This document shows, piece by piece, positions 5,139-6,188 of a stretch of 6,188 nucleotides of DNA. The position numbers were made by a program, and so were the translations under genes. This DNA is from an uncultured Eubacteriales bacterium (GTDB lineage Bacteria; Bacillota; Clostridia; Oscillospirales; QAKW01): positions 1-6,188 of the forward strand of contig CAKRPM010000081.1 in NCBI GenBank assembly GCA_934378025.1, read 5' to 3'. The notes beneath the pieces were generated by a model. That model was not told where the DNA came from and searched no databases. It saw only the letters and a program-made list of their open reading frames with translations. Within the stretch, counting starts at the first letter, position 1. Each line of letters opens with the position of its first letter.

Positions 5139-6188
5139 TTATTTTTTCAAAAACTTTTTCCTGCCGAAAATCTTCACACCGGTGCAAACGCCGCCGCTGA
5201 TGAAAAACAGCGCCGTCCACAGCAACAGATCTCTGCGCTCCCCGGTCATCGGGGACTTTCCGCCCTTCGGCAGTCGGGCAGTTACGGTCGCCGCTTTGGT
5301 AATTTCTCTCGCGGCCGACGCGTCGCGGTAATATTTATTACAGCCCTCGCAGTACCAGTATTCTATATTCCCCTCGGCGTCCTTGGTCGCCGCCTTTGCG
5401 TCGATATGCTTGAGCTCGGAGTGGTTGTTCGGATCCATCTCGCCGTAGGCATTCCCGCAAAATGCGCAAATTGCATGATCTTTGCAGGTCGCTTCGCCGC
5501 CCGAACAATCTTCGGTTTCGGAAGCATTGCAGCCGTCCACCGTGCATTTGCGGGTGTGCGTGCCATCGCCGTTTGATGTCCATTCACCGAAGGTATGCCC
5601 ATCATTGGCCGTCACGGTCATTTCGGCCTTGTTACCGGCCTTATCGGTGACAACGATCTTCTGCTCACCATCCGCCGGAGAGAGGACAAAACTGCTATTT
5701 TCAGCAAGCGTGACCTTTGTTCCGTTTACCGTAACGGTATCCACGTATTTCTCGGTAATCGTAACCGTCTGCGCCGCGCAATAGGTTTTGCCGTTCTCAA
5801 CGCCGCCGATTACGGGCATTGTGCCGTCCAGCACCACACCGGTTGAACAAATATAAGAAGCATTGCCTGTCTGATCGGTCAGTCTGACATAGATAATATA
5901 CTCGTTATCGGGGTCGATACTAAGCGGTGCGGTGTATGCTGTAAATGCAGCACTTGCAAGCTCCGCTTCGGTCAATTCTTTTGCCGACAGCAAATATTCA
6001 ATCTTAACGGTATCACCGCTGTTATCGGCTGCGGTAACCGTCACCGTCTGCGTTTCCTTAAAGAACAGTCCAAAAGTAATTTTATTTAAAAGGCTGTTCC
6101 ACTTGTTTTCACCGATTTTGATTTCACCGGTCGGCTTTTCGATATCTTTCCACTGTGCCGTGATTGTGATATTTTCCGCAGGCATAGT
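5139..6188 (-). CDS. C-terminal part of a second modular sortase-anchored surface protein (SPMTG anchor; 5' partial)
   Basis: The frame stays open to the window edge. ATG at 6185-6183 is probably internal, because TMPAENITITAQW is the usual end of an InlB-type B-repeat that would begin upstream. Numbering from that Met (348 residues): B-repeat end (1-12); an Ig-like module (about 14-121) with SLLNKITFGLFFK (31-43) and LTDQTGN (102-108); a second Ig-like module (about 122-195) with NGKTY and VTDKAGNKA; cysteine repeats (about 196-290) including CTVDGC, CAFCG and EYWYCEGC; then SPMTGE (311-316), a membrane helix (about 319-338) and the basic tail GRKKFLKK. It should be exported and linked to the wall by a sortase. 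It converges on the 1438-residue protein and shares the GLFFK module and Cys repeats with it, so the two are mosaic relatives. Ligand and function are unknown; no catalytic motif was seen. Its promoter and signal peptide lie outside the window. Confidence 0.9.
   Translation of the reverse strand, partial: TMPAENITITAQWKDIEKPTGEIKIGENKWNSLLNKITFGLFFKETQTVTVTAADNSGDTVKIEYLLSAKELTEAELASAAFTAYTAPLSIDPDNEYIIYVRLTDQTGNASYICSTGVVLDGTMPVIGGVENGKTYCAAQTVTITEKYVDTVTVNGTKVTLAENSSFVLSPADGEQKIVVTDKAGNKAEMTVTANDGHTFGEWTSNGDGTHTRKCTVDGCNASETEDCSGGEATCKDHAICAFCGNAYGEMDPNNHSELKHIDAKAATKDAEGNIEYWYCEGCNKYYRDASAAREITKAATVTARLPKGGKSPMTGERRDLLLWTALFFISGGVCTGVKIFGRKKFLKK
5142..5255 (-). other. C-terminal cell-wall sorting signal, SPMTG type
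   Basis: Residues 311-348 of the minus-strand protein give SPMTGE, a hydrophobic stretch (LLLWTALFFISGGVCTGV) and the basic tail GRKKFLKK. The Gly-Lys-Ser-Pro-x-Thr-Gly-acidic context resembles the convergent neighbour (GKSPQTGD against GKSPMTGE). Both proteins are therefore probably substrates of the same sortase. Confidence 0.85.
5319..5600 (-). repeat. Cysteine-repeat region of the minus-strand surface protein
   Basis: Residues 196-289 (numbered from the Met at 6185) contain Cys214, Cys219, Cys227, Cys234, Cys240, Cys243, Cys279 and Cys282. The pairs form C-x4-C and two CxxC pairs. The last unit, NIEYWYCEGCNKYYRD, closely resembles NIEYYTCTGCNERF and NLAYWYCAHCNRYF in the convergent protein, but lacks the upstream Cys (Lys268 lies close to the equivalent position). 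Confidence 0.7.

Noticed and set aside
5070..5576. 168-codon open frame on the plus strand
   Set aside because: It is antisense to the sorting signal and cysteine repeats of the minus-strand surface protein, which are clearly recognisable. It also crosses that gene's terminator.
6183..6185. ATG as the start of the minus-strand surface protein
   Set aside because: The frame continues upstream to the window edge, and TMPAENITITAQW is the end of a B-repeat. A start here would leave the protein without a signal peptide despite its sorting signal.

Overview
The window looks like a cell-surface locus from a Gram-positive member of the Firmicutes, probably an uncultured gut or rumen clostridium (Oscillospiraceae/Ruminococcaceae-like). 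This placement is inference. It rests on S-layer homology (SLH) repeats, sortase-type C-termini, and a mix of modules (YG/GG beta-helix repeats, 'CLNGHS', X2-like Ig domains, CxxC 'EYWYC' repeats) typical of large clostridial surface proteins. No rRNA, tRNA, CRISPR array, transposase or phage gene was seen.

Layout. (1) Bases 1-327 (+) are the 3' end of an SLH-domain protein with two recognisable SLH repeats, followed by a GC-rich intrinsic terminator. (2) A short gap (328-552) holds a candidate promoter and a ribosome binding site. (3) Bases 553-4869 (+) encode one complete 1438-residue secreted modular protein: unusual double-hydrophobic N-terminus, beta-solenoid/carbohydrate-binding-like region, second beta-helix with GGxIT repeats, Ig-like modules, cysteine repeats and a C-terminal sorting signal (SPQTG, membrane helix, basic tail). 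A perfect 34-bp palindromic terminator follows. (4) Bases 4870-5138 are a convergent intergenic region with three inverted repeats and no credible gene. (5) Bases 5139-6188 (-) are the 3' part of a second modular surface protein whose start lies beyond the window. It ends with an SPMTG sorting signal and shares an Ig-like module and the cysteine-repeat type with its convergent neighbour.

How the parts relate. All three genes encode proteins displayed on the cell wall: one by non-covalent SLH binding to a secondary wall polymer, two probably by covalent sortase anchoring through an SPxTG motif instead of LPxTG. The two sortase substrates look like divergent mosaics built from the same module pool. 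Likely roles are adhesion or glycan binding, but no catalytic domain or ligand can be assigned from sequence alone. No sortase gene is visible. I found no new type of system. The most distinctive signals are the shared non-canonical sorting motif, the paralogous module in convergent genes, and the double-hydrophobic N-terminus.
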